A stretch of DNA of 49,529 nucleotides from Nocardia vinacea NBRC 16497 (GCF_000308835.1 NZ_BAGN01000406.1:1-49529), one strand, 5' to 3'; shown: positions 24,913 through 33,968, numbered from the stretch's first letter. The notes: generated by a model from the sequence alone, not told the origin. Numbers and translations are program-made.

Positions 24913-25461
24913 CTACTGCTTGCCCGGGTCGTTCACATCGGCGCTGTCGGTTTGTAGGGTGTGTCGGATGCCGCGCCAGCCCAGTGGGAGTTGGACGCGG
25001 CCTGTCCGGATATCGCTGATGAGGTGCTCGTAGCCGTCACGGACCTCGCTGAGATGGACCCATGCCGAGTGCCGAAGCTCCTCGCAGTCGGCGTGCAGCA
25101 CCGTCCACCACGCCTCGGCGTAGGTCTTCGCGACATGACTGATCACCTCACCGAAGGTGTGGGTGTGGCGGCGGGCGCACCGGCTGTGCCGGACGTAGGA
25201 CGCCGCCCAGGAGTTGATCTTGTCGATGACCTTCGCGATTTCCGCGTGGAGGGCCGTCTCGGTGACATCGGGTGCACGCCGTTGCGGATTCAAAACCGTC
25301 GAAATCAGGGCAGCGTGCAGATCGCCGAGTTCTCTCGCCCACGCGATCATCGGTAACGGCTCGGTGAGACGCCCCGCGATCGCGGCCAACAGTTGATCCG
25401 GCGACAGCACCGATGCCGCATCGATCGCGCTGTCCTCAGGCACCGCTATACCCGTGTCCAA
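24913..25461 (-). CDS. DUF4254-like protein
   Basis: A 182-residue helical protein. The pattern SPDQLLAAIAGRL, PMIAWARELGDLHAALIS, IDKINSWAASYV and HTHTFGEVISHVAKTYAEAW fits what I recall of the DUF4254 family, which has no known function and is common next to actinobacterial surface-lipid or secretion genes. The start is uncertain: TTG 25461 (MDTGIAV) or GTG 25443; neither has an ideal ribosome site. The stop converges on the MMPL gene 118 bp away; that gap has a short GAGCA/TGCTC hairpin at about 24808-24823 but no T-tail. Confidence 0.6.
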   Translation of the reverse strand: MDTGIAVPEDSAIDAASVLSPDQLLAAIAGRLTEPLPMIAWARELGDLHAALISTVLNPQRRAPDVTETALHAEIAKVIDKINSWAASYVRHSRCARRHTHTFGEVISHVAKTYAEAWWTVLHADCEELRHSAWVHLSEVRDGYEHLISDIRTGRVQLPLGWRGIRHTLQTDSADVNDPGKQ

Positions 25462-25739
25462 GGGTGATCACCCGTCCTTCCGGCAGCGAGTGCTCACGGC
25501 GCTGCTGACCACCATCTGCGGCAGATGCCCACGTAGTGGTCGCCGCCTCGGGCGATGCGCGTCGAGATGCCGGCGGCGCTGTCGCAGAAGCTGGTCATGG
25601 GAACTGTTCGGAGGCTCGTCGTTCGATGACGGCCTCAGTGGGATGGGCGTGCTGAATCATAGGTTGTTGCTCGACTATTTCGAGGTCAATGGTTGATGCG
25701 GCGAGTGCGGCGCTGCGTCTCGGCGCATAATGCTAATAC

Positions 25740-25776
25740 TGACTGCGCACTCAGTCAACGACTGGTCGAGCAGTCA
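25740..25776. promoter_or_regulatory. paired operator-like inverted repeats before the TetR gene
   Basis: Site 1 (25740-25757) is TGACTG-6 bases-CAGTCA; site 2 (25760-25775) is GACTG-6 bases-CAGTC. The two have identical arm and spacer geometry, with centres 19 bp apart. They sit 48 bp before the TetR start, as expected for an autoregulated TetR repressor binding two dimers. The rest of 25462-25823 shows nothing else. Confidence 0.6.
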
Positions 25777-25823
25777 GTGGGTGCTAAAGTCTCCGGAAAT
25801 TTGGCCGAGGAGGGGTGGGATCA

Positions 25824-26507
25824 GTGGGTGGGCGTGCAACGGGACCGGGCAAGTCGGGCGCGATTCTCGATATTTTCACGCGCCATGTCGCCGAGAAGGG
25901 CTACGACGGAACCAGCTTCAGTGGTGTCGCAAGCGAGTTGGGTATCTCTCAGGGCCTGATCGTGCATCACTACGGGACGAAGGCGCGGTTGTTGGAAGCT
26001 CTGCATGTTTCCTACATGCGGCGTCGGATCGACGAGGCCGAGCGGATTGTGTCGAAGTTCGCCACGCCGACCGAGCAGTTGTCCGGGCTGCTGCATGCGG
26101 CCATGCTCTATCAGGTACACGATCGGAATCGGACCGTCGCCTTCCAGCGTGAGGTCGCGCGGCTCGCGCAGGAGGCTGAAGATTCCGAGGGGCGCAAGCT
26201 GCGCAGGGATTACATCGGAATCCTGCACAGCGTGGTCGATGCGGGCATTGCGTCGGGTGAGTTCCGCACTGTCGATACCAGCATCCGGAGCCTGCTCATC
26301 TTCGGTGCCGCGCAGTGGGCGTGGACGTGGTTCGAGCCGGAAGGGCGCAGATCCGCCGCGGAGGTCGGTGCCGAACTGGTAGACCTCACTCTCGGATCTC
26401 TATTGGTGGATCGCAGATCGCTGCCGCGCCTCTGCGACCCCGACGGCCCGGTGGTCGCAGCGGTACTCGAGATCATCACCGCCACCCCGCCAACCGCGTC
26501 GGAGTGA
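25824..26507 (+). CDS. TetR-family transcriptional regulator
   Basis: A 227-residue repressor. The DNA-binding domain is residues 8-55 (ILDIFTRHVAEKGYDGTSF, SGVASELGISQGLIVHHYG, TKARLLEAL), followed by the helical ligand domain with a conserved tail (LLIFGAAQWAWTWFEP). GTG 25824 is preferred because AGGAGG ends 10 bases before it; GTG 25815 is too close to that site. Two inverted repeats at 25740-25775 suggest autoregulation. It converges on the last gene of the hydrogenase locus, 12 bp stop to stop. Other targets and ligand are unknown. Confidence 0.85.
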   Translation: MGGRATGPGKSGAILDIFTRHVAEKGYDGTSFSGVASELGISQGLIVHHYGTKARLLEALHVSYMRRRIDEAERIVSKFATPTEQLSGLLHAAMLYQVHDRNRTVAFQREVARLAQEAEDSEGRKLRRDYIGILHSVVDAGIASGEFRTVDTSIRSLLIFGAAQWAWTWFEPEGRRSAAEVGAELVDLTLGSLLVDRRSLPRLCDPDGPVVAAVLEIITATPPTASE

Positions 26508-26519
26508 AGTCGGCGAAGT

Positions 26520-27251
26520 TCACGGTCGACGGGCCGCCAAACGTCGATTCGTCACGCGCAGTTGCCGTTCCGTGCTGTTGGTGAGGTCGTCGACTTGCTC
26601 GGCCGTCAACCGCCCGCACGGTTGTCCCCAGTGCAGCGCGATATCGTCCCCCGGCGCCGCGTCCGGGAGCGCAGCGTAGCCGTCGGTCCACACCGGGATG
26701 GTGCGCCGCGTCGTCTCCGACAGTGATAAGTGTGTGCCGTCCCAGCGCAATCGGCGGGTCCCGACGGTGAGGTCGTCGCGGTGGCGATCCAGTACCGTCG
26801 CGGTGGTGATGCGGCAGTTGTCGAGGATTTCCAAGGGCTGGTCGCCGCCGGTAGCGGGCAGCAGCCTGGTCCAGGGGTAGACACCGAAGACGTGGAAGCT
26901 GTGGTTCGCGGCCGCCTCCGGAGCGAGGGCAGGTCCCAGATGGGACCAGTACACAGTCGCGATCGGGGCGATGAGTCGGAGCAACTCGGCCAGGAATTCG
27001 GGACCGTCGAGTTCGGCGCCGATGCCCCCACCCAGCCAATAGGAGGCCACCAGTCGCTCGTCGAGCGGATCGGTGACGCCGGTCAGACGCGACATGGCCC
27101 GCAGGTACGGCCATGCGCCGGAGAAGCCGCGCGCCAGCACCCGCACGCGTTCGCCATCGCGGTCACGTAGTGCCGAGGTGTGCTCTGGCCCGCAGTATCC
27201 GAGGTGGTTGGGCGCGTACGCGTAGCGCGCGAACATCTCGACACCGTCCAT
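26520..27251 (-). CDS. hydrogenase-associated hypothetical protein (DUF6390-like)
   Basis: A 243-residue soluble protein (MDGVEMFARYAYAPNHLGYC start) that I recall as a conserved companion of actinobacterial group 1h hydrogenase loci (DUF6390). The N-terminal PNHLGYCGPEH is its most distinctive part; the C-terminal region has a YPWTRLLPATGGDQPLEILD segment. No catalytic motif is recognised. The ATG shares one base with the nicT stop (TGATG), so it is coupled to the nickel transporter and is the last gene of the locus. The family name is from memory and should be checked. Confidence 0.65.
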   Translation of the reverse strand: MDGVEMFARYAYAPNHLGYCGPEHTSALRDRDGERVRVLARGFSGAWPYLRAMSRLTGVTDPLDERLVASYWLGGGIGAELDGPEFLAELLRLIAPIATVYWSHLGPALAPEAAANHSFHVFGVYPWTRLLPATGGDQPLEILDNCRITTATVLDRHRDDLTVGTRRLRWDGTHLSLSETTRRTIPVWTDGYAALPDAAPGDDIALHWGQPCGRLTAEQVDDLTNSTERQLRVTNRRLAARRP

Positions 27252-28363
27252 CAGGTCGGTTCCTCCGATAGCGTTGCGCTCCAGCGGCTTTCGATGTCGC
27301 CGTAATGCCAGATCGCGAGTGCGCCTGCCCAGGTGGACGCGAAGAGGCCGACGATGATGAAACCCATCGTGGCCAGATCGAGGCCCCCGATCCAGGCGAG
27401 CACCCCGCTGGTGACATCGAGTTTCTCGGTGAGGATGGAGATGAGCTCCTGGACACCGATCAGCAGGGCCACCGCGACCGAGAGCCCGGTGACCACCAGG
27501 TTGTAGTAGATCTTGCGGATCGGTCCGGTGAAGGCCCAGCCGTAGGCGTAGTTCATGAACGAGCCATCCAGCGCGTCGAACAGCGACATGCCCGCTGAGA
27601 ACAGCACGGGCAGAACGAGAATCGCGTACCAGGGCAGCCCGGTGGCGGCCGCGCCGCCTGCGATCACCAGCAGACCCACTTCGGTGACGGTGTCGAAACC
27701 GAGGCCGAACAACAGCCCCACCGGATACATCTGCCACGGCTTGCGCACCGCGCGCATGACCGGCGCCAAGACCCGGTTGAGCACGCCGCGCGAGTCCAGG
27801 GCGCGCTCGAGTTGCTCCTCGCTGTAGCCGCCGCGTCGCATAGCGCGTAAGACCTGCCAGATCCCGATCAGTGCGGCCAGGTTCAGCAGTCCGATGAGGA
27901 TCAGGAAGGTGCCCGAGACCGATGTGCCGAACACCCCGGTCCACCGCTGCAATCGCGAGTCCTCGTCTTCCAGGTTCCGCGCCAGCGCGGTAACCCCGAA
28001 GGCCAGCAGCCCGACGAGCACGAAGACGATGGTGGAGTGCCCCAAGGAGAACCAGAAGCCGACCGTGATCGGTTTCTGCTTGTCCGCCACCAGCTTTCGG
28101 GTGGTGTTGTCGATCGCCGCGATATGGTCGGCGTCGAAGGCGTGTCGCATGCCCAGCGTGTAGGCGGTGACGCCGAGCCCGACGCCGAATATCGCGCCGT
28201 CCACCTGGTGCTCGTCGGGCACGACCAGCAACAGCAGCGTCCCCCACCCCACGATGTGCAGTATGACGATTGTCGCTGCCATGCCGAGGATGCCGCGACG
28301 CTGTCCGCCGTCGCATCCGGCCCAGGCATCTCGCAGCTTCGTGGTGATTGTCGGCATCGCCAC
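27251..28363 (-). CDS. nicT: high-affinity nickel/cobalt transporter, NicT/HoxN type
   Basis: A 370-residue, eight-helix nickel permease with the essential HX4DH motif in helix II (RHAFDADHIAAIDN), the second signature LGHSTIVF and the third GLGFDTVTEVGLL, all typical of the NiCoT family. It would import Ni(II) for the hydrogenase in this operon; some NiCoT proteins also carry Co(II), which the thiocyanate hydrolase elsewhere in the window would need. Start is uncertain: GTG 28363, ATG 28357, or TTG 28408, which would overlap the hypE stop as TTGA. Coupled to the downstream DUF6390-like gene. Confidence 0.87.
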   Translation of the reverse strand: MAMPTITTKLRDAWAGCDGGQRRGILGMAATIVILHIVGWGTLLLLVVPDEHQVDGAIFGVGLGVTAYTLGMRHAFDADHIAAIDNTTRKLVADKQKPITVGFWFSLGHSTIVFVLVGLLAFGVTALARNLEDEDSRLQRWTGVFGTSVSGTFLILIGLLNLAALIGIWQVLRAMRRGGYSEEQLERALDSRGVLNRVLAPVMRAVRKPWQMYPVGLLFGLGFDTVTEVGLLVIAGGAAATGLPWYAILVLPVLFSAGMSLFDALDGSFMNYAYGWAFTGPIRKIYYNLVVTGLSVAVALLIGVQELISILTEKLDVTSGVLAWIGGLDLATMGFIIVGLFASTWAGALAIWHYGDIESRWSATLSEEPT

Positions 28364-28404
28364 GGTCCCACTTTCCCACTCGTCCGGCGGAGCCGCCGCC
28401 GTGT

Positions 28405-29493
28405 TCAACAGATTCGCGGTAGCTGCTCTCCTGCGGGCAGGTCGACGACACGGGTGCCGCCGAGAGCGGTGCGGGCCACCACCATCCCCGGGTGCTCGGC
28501 AACGCAGTGACCCACGATTGCCGCGTGGGCGCCGAGCGGATGCGCGTGCATGGCGTCGAGGACGCGGTCGGCATCGGCGGGGGATACGAACGCGACGAGT
28601 TTGCCTTCATTGGCGACATACAGCGGGTCGAGACCGAGTAACCCGCAGGCGTCGCGCACCCCGACGGGCACCGGTATCGCCCGTTCGTCGAGTTCTACGC
28701 CGACGCTCGCGGCACGGGCGATCTCGTTGAGGGAGGCGCCCATGCCGCCGCGTGTGGGATCGCGCAGCACGTGCACATCGGCGCCGGTGGCGAGCATGGC
28801 CGCGACCAATCCGTGCAGTGGCGCGGTATCGCTGCACAGTGTCGTGCCGAACTCGAGTCCTTCCCGGCAGCTCAGTACCGCGATACCGTGCAGCCCGATC
28901 TCGCCGCTGACCAGCACCATATCGCCGGGCCGTGCTCGCTGGGGCCGGATGTCCACGCCTGCTGGAACCAGTCCGATGCCCGCGGTGTTTATGAAGATGC
29001 CATCGCCGTGCCCGGCGTCGACGACCTTGGTGTCGCCGGTGACCAGCCGGACCTCGGCCGCGAGCGCGGCGGTGCCGACGGCTTCGGCGATGCGGGCGAT
29101 CTCGGCCAGCGCGGTGCCCTCTTCGAGGATGAACGCGGTCGAGAGCGCCATCGGCCGGGCGCCGGACATCGCCAGATCGTTCACGGTGCCGTTCACGGCG
29201 AGGTCACCGATCGAGCCGCCCGGGAACACCAGCGGCTTGACCACGAACGAATCGGTGGAGAACGCCAGTCGCATATCGCCGAGCTGGAGCACCGCCGAAT
29301 CGCCGAGCTCGGTGTCGGCGGCCGCGCCGAATGCTGGGAGGAACAGGTGCTCGATCAGTTCGCCCGACATCGCACCACCGCCGCCGTGTCCCATCACGAT
29401 ATTGGGTGCGTCGCGCAGCGGCATGGGGCAGACCCAACCATCGATGTCGAGCGGGGGCGATGCGGCCGCCCCACTGCCGTTGGTGTCAGGCAT
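28405..29493 (-). CDS. hypE: hydrogenase maturation protein HypE
   Basis: Carbamoyl-dehydratase that makes the thiocyanate/cyanide ligand of the active-site iron from carbamoyl phosphate passed on by HypF. It has 362 residues of the AIR-synthase fold: GHGGGGAMSGELIEHLF near residues 35-51, STDSFVVKPLVFPGG, NDLAMSGARP, and the essential C-terminal PRIC tail whose terminal Cys is the cyanide carrier. ATG 29493 has GGAGG 6 bases ahead and overlaps the hypD stop by 8 bp. Acts with HypCD. Confidence 0.94.
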   Translation of the reverse strand: MPDTNGSGAAASPPLDIDGWVCPMPLRDAPNIVMGHGGGGAMSGELIEHLFLPAFGAAADTELGDSAVLQLGDMRLAFSTDSFVVKPLVFPGGSIGDLAVNGTVNDLAMSGARPMALSTAFILEEGTALAEIARIAEAVGTAALAAEVRLVTGDTKVVDAGHGDGIFINTAGIGLVPAGVDIRPQRARPGDMVLVSGEIGLHGIAVLSCREGLEFGTTLCSDTAPLHGLVAAMLATGADVHVLRDPTRGGMGASLNEIARAASVGVELDERAIPVPVGVRDACGLLGLDPLYVANEGKLVAFVSPADADRVLDAMHAHPLGAHAAIVGHCVAEHPGMVVARTALGGTRVVDLPAGEQLPRIC

Positions 29494-30598
29494 GGGCAAC
29501 CTCCGCGGGAAGATCGAGACGCCGGTACAGGTAGTACGCGGCACAGGCGCCTTCGGAGGAAACCATCGTGGCACCCAACGGGTTTCGCGGGGTGCATTCC
29601 TTGCCGAATGCGGCGCATTCGTGAGGTTTGATCAAGCCTTGGAGCACTTCACCGGACCGACACACCGAGGACTCGGCGGTGTGCAGATCCCCGACGGAGA
29701 AACGCTGTTCGGCGTCGTAGTCGCGGTAGCGCGGTGACAGCCGCCAGCCGCTTCGGGGGATCACGCCGATGCCGCGCCACGCCCGGTCGGTGACCTCGAA
29801 GACGTCCTCGAGCATCGCCTTGGCCGCTGGATTCCCGGCCGCGGCTACCGCGCGGGGATAGGCGTTTTCGACCTCGTGGCGTCCCTCCTCGAGCTGGAGC
29901 ACGGTGCGCCGGATGCCTTCGAGGATGTCCAGCGGTTCGAATCCGGTGACCACCATCGGAACCTTGTATTTCTCGGCCAGCGGCGGATATTCGCCGGTGC
30001 CCATCACCGTGCAGACGTGCCCGGCGGCGAGGAATCCCTGGACCCGGCAGCTGGGCGACTCCATGATCGCCGCGATGGCAGGCGGTACGAGCACGTGCGA
30101 GACCAGCAGTGAGAAATTCTCGATGCCGAGCCGTTGGGCCTGGTACACCGTCATCGCGTTGGCGGGCGCGGTGGTCTCGAATCCGATGCCGAAGAACACC
30201 ACCTGCCGATCCGGGTTGTTCTTGGCCAGTTCCAGCGCATCCAGTGGCGAGTAGACCACCCGCACGTCGCCGCCCTCGCTCTTGACCCGGAACAGATCCT
30301 TGTGACTGCCGGGTACCCGCAGCATGTCGCCGAAGGAGCAGAAGATCACCCCCGGCCGTGCGGCGATCTCCAATGCCTTGTCGATCACCTCGAGCGGGGT
30401 GACGCACACCGGACAACCGGGCCCGTGGATCATCTCGATCTGATCCGGCAACAGCTGGTCGATGCCGTGGCGGATGATCGAATGTGTCTGTCCGCCACAC
30501 ACTTCCATGATCGACCAGCGCTTGCTGGTGGTGGCCTGGATACGGTCGAGCAGGTGCCGCGCCAGCTCGGGATTGCTGAATTCGTCCAGGTATTTCAT
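29486..30598 (-). CDS. hypD: hydrogenase maturation protein HypD
   Basis: Iron-sulfur scaffold on which Fe(CN)2CO is assembled with HypC. 370 residues; the redox/iron-binding cysteines are in MEVCGGQTHS (Cys34) and GPGCPVCVTP (Cys62, Cys65), and the C-terminal cluster-binding part has SVCRSGEVLQGLIKPHECAA and FGKECTPRNPLG. ATG 30598 overlaps the hypC stop as ATGA, so the HypC-HypD partners are co-translated. Confidence 0.95.
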   Translation of the reverse strand: MKYLDEFSNPELARHLLDRIQATTSKRWSIMEVCGGQTHSIIRHGIDQLLPDQIEMIHGPGCPVCVTPLEVIDKALEIAARPGVIFCSFGDMLRVPGSHKDLFRVKSEGGDVRVVYSPLDALELAKNNPDRQVVFFGIGFETTAPANAMTVYQAQRLGIENFSLLVSHVLVPPAIAAIMESPSCRVQGFLAAGHVCTVMGTGEYPPLAEKYKVPMVVTGFEPLDILEGIRRTVLQLEEGRHEVENAYPRAVAAAGNPAAKAMLEDVFEVTDRAWRGIGVIPRSGWRLSPRYRDYDAEQRFSVGDLHTAESSVCRSGEVLQGLIKPHECAAFGKECTPRNPLGATMVSSEGACAAYYLYRRLDLPAEVAHA

Positions 30599-30960
30599 GA
30601 CTTCGCCTCCAGGTCGTCGACGGTCGCGCCCGGCGCGGATGCGTCGGAATCGTTCGCCCCGGGTTGTGGGGCTTCGGGGTTGTCGACACCGGCCTGCTTC
30701 GCCGCGAGCGCGAAACCGTCGCCGAACTCCTCCTTCAGTACGCCGAGATGTTCGAACTCGGCCAGCGTCCGCAATGCGGATTCTTCATCCAGGCGTTGGA
30801 TCGCGAACCCGACGTGCACCACGACGTAATCGCCGACGGCCACGTCCGGGATGTATTGCAGGCACACGTCTTTGTGCACGCCGCCGAAGTCGACCTCCGA
30901 CATCAGCGTGCCGTCGCGTTCGTTGACGCTGAGCACCTTTCCGGGAACCGCAAGACACAT
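30595..30960 (-). CDS. hypC: hydrogenase maturation chaperone HypC, with C-terminal extension
   Basis: HypC/HupF chaperone that carries the Fe(CN)2CO unit from HypD to the large subunit; the N-terminal MCLAVPGKVL supplies the essential Cys2. The core is about 80 residues, but this protein is 121: after FEHLGVLKEEFGDGF it has an acidic Ala/Pro/Asp-rich tail not expected in HypC. It is coupled to hypD by an ATGA overlap and follows hypF by 16 bp. A second, standard-length HypC is encoded at 33247, so the two may serve different steps or partners. Confidence 0.9.
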   Translation of the reverse strand: MCLAVPGKVLSVNERDGTLMSEVDFGGVHKDVCLQYIPDVAVGDYVVVHVGFAIQRLDEESALRTLAEFEHLGVLKEEFGDGFALAAKQAGVDNPEAPQPGANDSDASAPGATVDDLEAKS

Positions 30961-30976
30961 CGCTTGTCTCCTTCAC

Positions 30977-33250
30977 TCACACCGCACCGGCTACCAGGAG
31001 CTGACCGAACGCGATCCCGCCGTCGTTCGGTGGCAGTCTGCGATGACTGATGACACGGAATCCGTCGCGTCGTAGCAGACGGGTACAGCTCGACAACAAC
31101 AGCGCGTTCTGGAACACACCGCCCGACAGCGCGATCACCGACTCGGGCGCGGCGAATCGCCGTGCCGTGTCGTGCACGAGGTCGGCGACGGCGGCGTGGA
31201 ATCGGGCGCCGATGACGGTGGGCGGTATGCCGCCTGCGGCGTCGGCGACGACCTCGGCGAGTACCGGGGCAGGATCGATCCGGGCGGGATCGCCGTCGTG
31301 CCAAGCGAACCGGTATCGACCCGCCGTCCCGCGGGCCCCGCGGGCCAGACCTTCGAGTTCGATCGCTGCCTGCGCCTCATAGTCGACGACGTGCCGCACC
31401 CCGGCCAGCGAGGCGACCGCGTCGAACAGCCTGCCCATGCTCGAGGTCGGCGCGCAGCCGAGACCTGTGTCGAATTGGTGCGCGAGCACCGCCCGCTCGG
31501 CATCAGGGCAGGCGTCGACCGAGGCGATGCCGGGGGACCACTCGATGCCCGCCGCGCGAAGATGCGAAAGGGCCATCCGATAGGGCTTGCGGACGCTGAG
31601 GTCGCCGCCCGCCAAGGGCACATAGGACAGGTGCGCCATGCGCCGGTAGCCCTTGTAACCGGCGACGAGCACCTCGCCGCCCCAGATCGCGCCGTCGGGT
31701 CCGTACCCGGTGCCGTCGAAGGCGATGCCGAGGACCGTCTCGTTCGCATCGATCCCGTGCTCGCCCATCACCGCGGCCAGATGCGCGTGATGGTGTTGCA
31801 CGGTATGCACAGGTCGGTCGCCCGCGTGCGCACGGGCCCATGCGGTGGAACGGTAGCCGGGGTGGGCGTCGGCAGCGAGCTGGGTCGGGTGCACGCAAGT
31901 GAGTTCCTCCAGGTGGGAGCGCGCCGTGTCGAACGCCTGCAAGGTGGCCAGATCGTCCATGTCGCCGATGTGCTGACTGAGCCAGGCATACCGTCCGTCG
32001 GCGACGGCGCAGGTGTTCTTCAGGTCGGCGCCGACCGCCAGGGTCGGCGGAACCGGGATGGGCAGTGCCAGCGGGAGCGGCGCGTAGCCGCGGGAGCGGC
32101 GCACCGGCAGCTCGGCGCCGTCCACGACACGCACCACCGAGTCGTCGCACGGGACGAGAATGCGCCGGTTGTGGCCGAGCCAGGCGTCGGCGAGCCCGGC
32201 CAGGCGGGTGCGGGCGTCGGCGTCGTCGTAGCAGATCGGTTCGCCGCCGAGATTGCCGGAAGTCATCACCAGTACGCCGGGGCCGGGCGGGTCGCCGGGC
32301 AGACCGAACAACAGCAGATGCAATGGGGTGTAGGCGAGCATCACTCCGAGGTCCGGGTTGCCTGGTGCGACCGCGTCGGCGACGGGGCGTTCGCCGCGCG
32401 GCAGCAGGACGATCGGCCGCTGCGGACCGCTCAGCAGGGCCGCACCGGTGGGATCGATGGTCACGATGCGCGCCGCGGCGTCCAGGTCGGCGACCATGAC
32501 GGCGAACGGCTTGTTGCCGCGCCGCTTGCGGCGACGCAATTCGGCCACGGCGATGTCGTTGCCCGCGTCGCAGGCGAGGTGGTATCCCCCGATACCTTTG
32601 ACCGCGAGAATGCCTCCGGCGCACAGCAATTCGCGTGCCGCGGCGAGTGGCCGCGCCGGATCGTCGGGCCCGGTGTAGGACAGGGTGGGCCCGCAGTCCG
32701 GGCAGGCGATGGGCTGGGCGTGGAACCTGCGATCGGCGGGGTCGGCGTATTCGCCGGCGCAGTGCGGGCACATGGCGAAATCGGCCATGGACGTGCGCTC
32801 GCGGTCGTAGGGCAGCCCGGCGATGATGGTGAATCGCGGGCCGCAGTTGGTGCAGTTGACGAAGGGGTGGCGGTAGCGGCGGTCGCCGGGGTCACGCAGT
32901 TCGCGCGCGCAGTCCGCGCAGATCGCCACATCGGGCGAGACCAGGGTACGTCCGGCGCCGTCGCGCCGGGTGTCGCCGATCAGGAACCCGGTACCGCCGC
33001 GGAGATCGACCGCGGTCTGCTCGACCGAGGCAACGGCGGCCAGCGGTGGCGGGGAGTCGTGCACTCGGCGAATGAACTCCCGCACCGATGCCTCGGCGCC
33101 CTCGATCTCGATGACGACGCCGTCCGTATCGTTGGCGACACGGCCGGTCAGCGCCAGCTCGACGGCCGTGGTGTAGACGAACGGCCGGAATCCGACGCCC
33201 TGCACCACGCCGCGCACGAGCAGGCGGCGGCGAACGCGCTCGTCGTTCAC
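30977..33250 (-). CDS. hypF: carbamoyltransferase HypF
   Basis: 757-residue enzyme that makes carbamoyl-adenylate and carbamoylates the HypE tail. Domains in order: acylphosphatase (about 1-95; VQGVGFRPFVY), two zinc-finger pairs (CADCARELRDP..CTNCGPRF; CPHCAGEY..CPDCGPTL, about 110-185), YrdC-like (about 195-380; GIGGYHLACDA, KRRGNKPFAVM), and Kae1-like carbamoyltransferase (about 400-757; HHHAHLAAVMGEHG, GIAFDGTGYG, ALSGGVFQNALL). Length is standard. GTG 33250 overlaps the preceding hypC stop in GTGA. All domains look complete. Confidence 0.95.
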   Translation of the reverse strand: MNDERVRRRLLVRGVVQGVGFRPFVYTTAVELALTGRVANDTDGVVIEIEGAEASVREFIRRVHDSPPPLAAVASVEQTAVDLRGGTGFLIGDTRRDGAGRTLVSPDVAICADCARELRDPGDRRYRHPFVNCTNCGPRFTIIAGLPYDRERTSMADFAMCPHCAGEYADPADRRFHAQPIACPDCGPTLSYTGPDDPARPLAAARELLCAGGILAVKGIGGYHLACDAGNDIAVAELRRRKRRGNKPFAVMVADLDAAARIVTIDPTGAALLSGPQRPIVLLPRGERPVADAVAPGNPDLGVMLAYTPLHLLLFGLPGDPPGPGVLVMTSGNLGGEPICYDDADARTRLAGLADAWLGHNRRILVPCDDSVVRVVDGAELPVRRSRGYAPLPLALPIPVPPTLAVGADLKNTCAVADGRYAWLSQHIGDMDDLATLQAFDTARSHLEELTCVHPTQLAADAHPGYRSTAWARAHAGDRPVHTVQHHHAHLAAVMGEHGIDANETVLGIAFDGTGYGPDGAIWGGEVLVAGYKGYRRMAHLSYVPLAGGDLSVRKPYRMALSHLRAAGIEWSPGIASVDACPDAERAVLAHQFDTGLGCAPTSSMGRLFDAVASLAGVRHVVDYEAQAAIELEGLARGARGTAGRYRFAWHDGDPARIDPAPVLAEVVADAAGGIPPTVIGARFHAAVADLVHDTARRFAAPESVIALSGGVFQNALLLSSCTRLLRRDGFRVISHRRLPPNDGGIAFGQLLVAGAV

Positions 33251-33492
33251 GGCTGTTCTCCACTGCCGAGCAGGCGCAGCCCGGCCATCGCCCGCTCCGC
33301 GCCATCAGCGTCTGTCTTCTCGACGACGAATCCCATGTGGATGATCACCCAATCACCCGGCGCGGCGGGCTGATCCTCGTCGAGCAGACCGATATTGACC
33401 TGGCGCTTCTCACCGGTTACCTCGACCACGGCGATCTGCCCGTGGTAGCCGTCCGGAATCTCCACGATCCGCCCCGGAATGCCAAGGCACAT
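33247..33492 (-). CDS. HypC/HupF-family chaperone (second copy, standard length)
   Basis: An 81-residue HypC-type protein (MCLGIPGRIVEI, Cys2 essential; PGDWVIIHMGFVVEKTD). It lies directly between the maturation protease (2-bp gap) and hypF (GTGA overlap), whereas the longer HypC sits before hypD. Position next to the protease suggests that it may shepherd the large subunit until cleavage; this is inference. ATG 33492 is preceded by GGAGGTGTG. Confidence 0.92.
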   Translation of the reverse strand: MCLGIPGRIVEIPDGYHGQIAVVEVTGEKRQVNIGLLDEDQPAAPGDWVIIHMGFVVEKTDADGAERAMAGLRLLGSGEQP

Positions 33493-33494
33493 GA

Positions 33495-33968
33495 TCACAC
33501 CTCCTGTCCGGCGCGCAATTGCGCCGCGATGCGCGTGACCTCGGCTGCCGCAGGTTCGACGGCCGCGGCGACGACAGGGCTGAGGCCGATTCCCTCGGCC
33601 ACCGAGTCGACCTGGCAACCGACGACGACCGTCGGCGGCACCACACCGCCGAGCGCGCGCACCGCGGCGAAGACCGCCTCCGGATTCATCGCGTGCGCGT
33701 CCATGGCCGTCGTCGCCCCCGACTCGGGTTCGGCGCGCAGGATCTGCACGCGACCGGGTGCACCGGTATTCGGCAGGGCGTCCACCAGCACCACCGCATC
33801 CCACCCGTCGAGCAGGTCGTAGGCCAAGTGCAACCCGCGGATGCCGTAGTCGACGATCCGCTGGTTCTGCTCCGACGTCGTGGGCAGCCGACTGACCACC
33901 TCGGGGCCGAATCCGTCGTCGCCGAGGAAGATATTGCCGATCCCGGCAACGAGCACGCGGGCGCTCAT
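33495..33968 (-). CDS. hydrogenase maturation protease (HycI/HoxM family)
   Basis: A 157-residue nickel-dependent endopeptidase that removes the C-terminal tail of the large subunit after nickel insertion. The three metal-sensing positions are visible: the Asp in GIGNIFLGDDGFGPEV, VDALP in mid-protein, and the His in MDAHAMNP. The substrate tail is present on the large subunit encoded at 37615-39411. ATG 33968 follows the small membrane peptide stop by 1 bp. Confidence 0.92.
   Translation of the reverse strand: MSARVLVAGIGNIFLGDDGFGPEVVSRLPTTSEQNQRIVDYGIRGLHLAYDLLDGWDAVVLVDALPNTGAPGRVQILRAEPESGATTAMDAHAMNPEAVFAAVRALGGVVPPTVVVGCQVDSVAEGIGLSPVVAAAVEPAAAEVTRIAAQLRAGQEV

Noticed and set aside
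27251..28619. Very long minus-strand frame reading through nicT into the DUF6390-like gene as one 699-residue protein
   Set aside because: Only the last 243 codons of that frame look coding; the rest is an Arg/Gly-rich shadow of nicT, which is in another frame with intact HX4DH.
31172..33373. 733-codon plus-strand frame opposite hypF
   Set aside because: Antisense shadow of hypF; its composition (Gly/Val/Asp-rich repeats) mirrors the HypF codons and it overlaps three confirmed genes.
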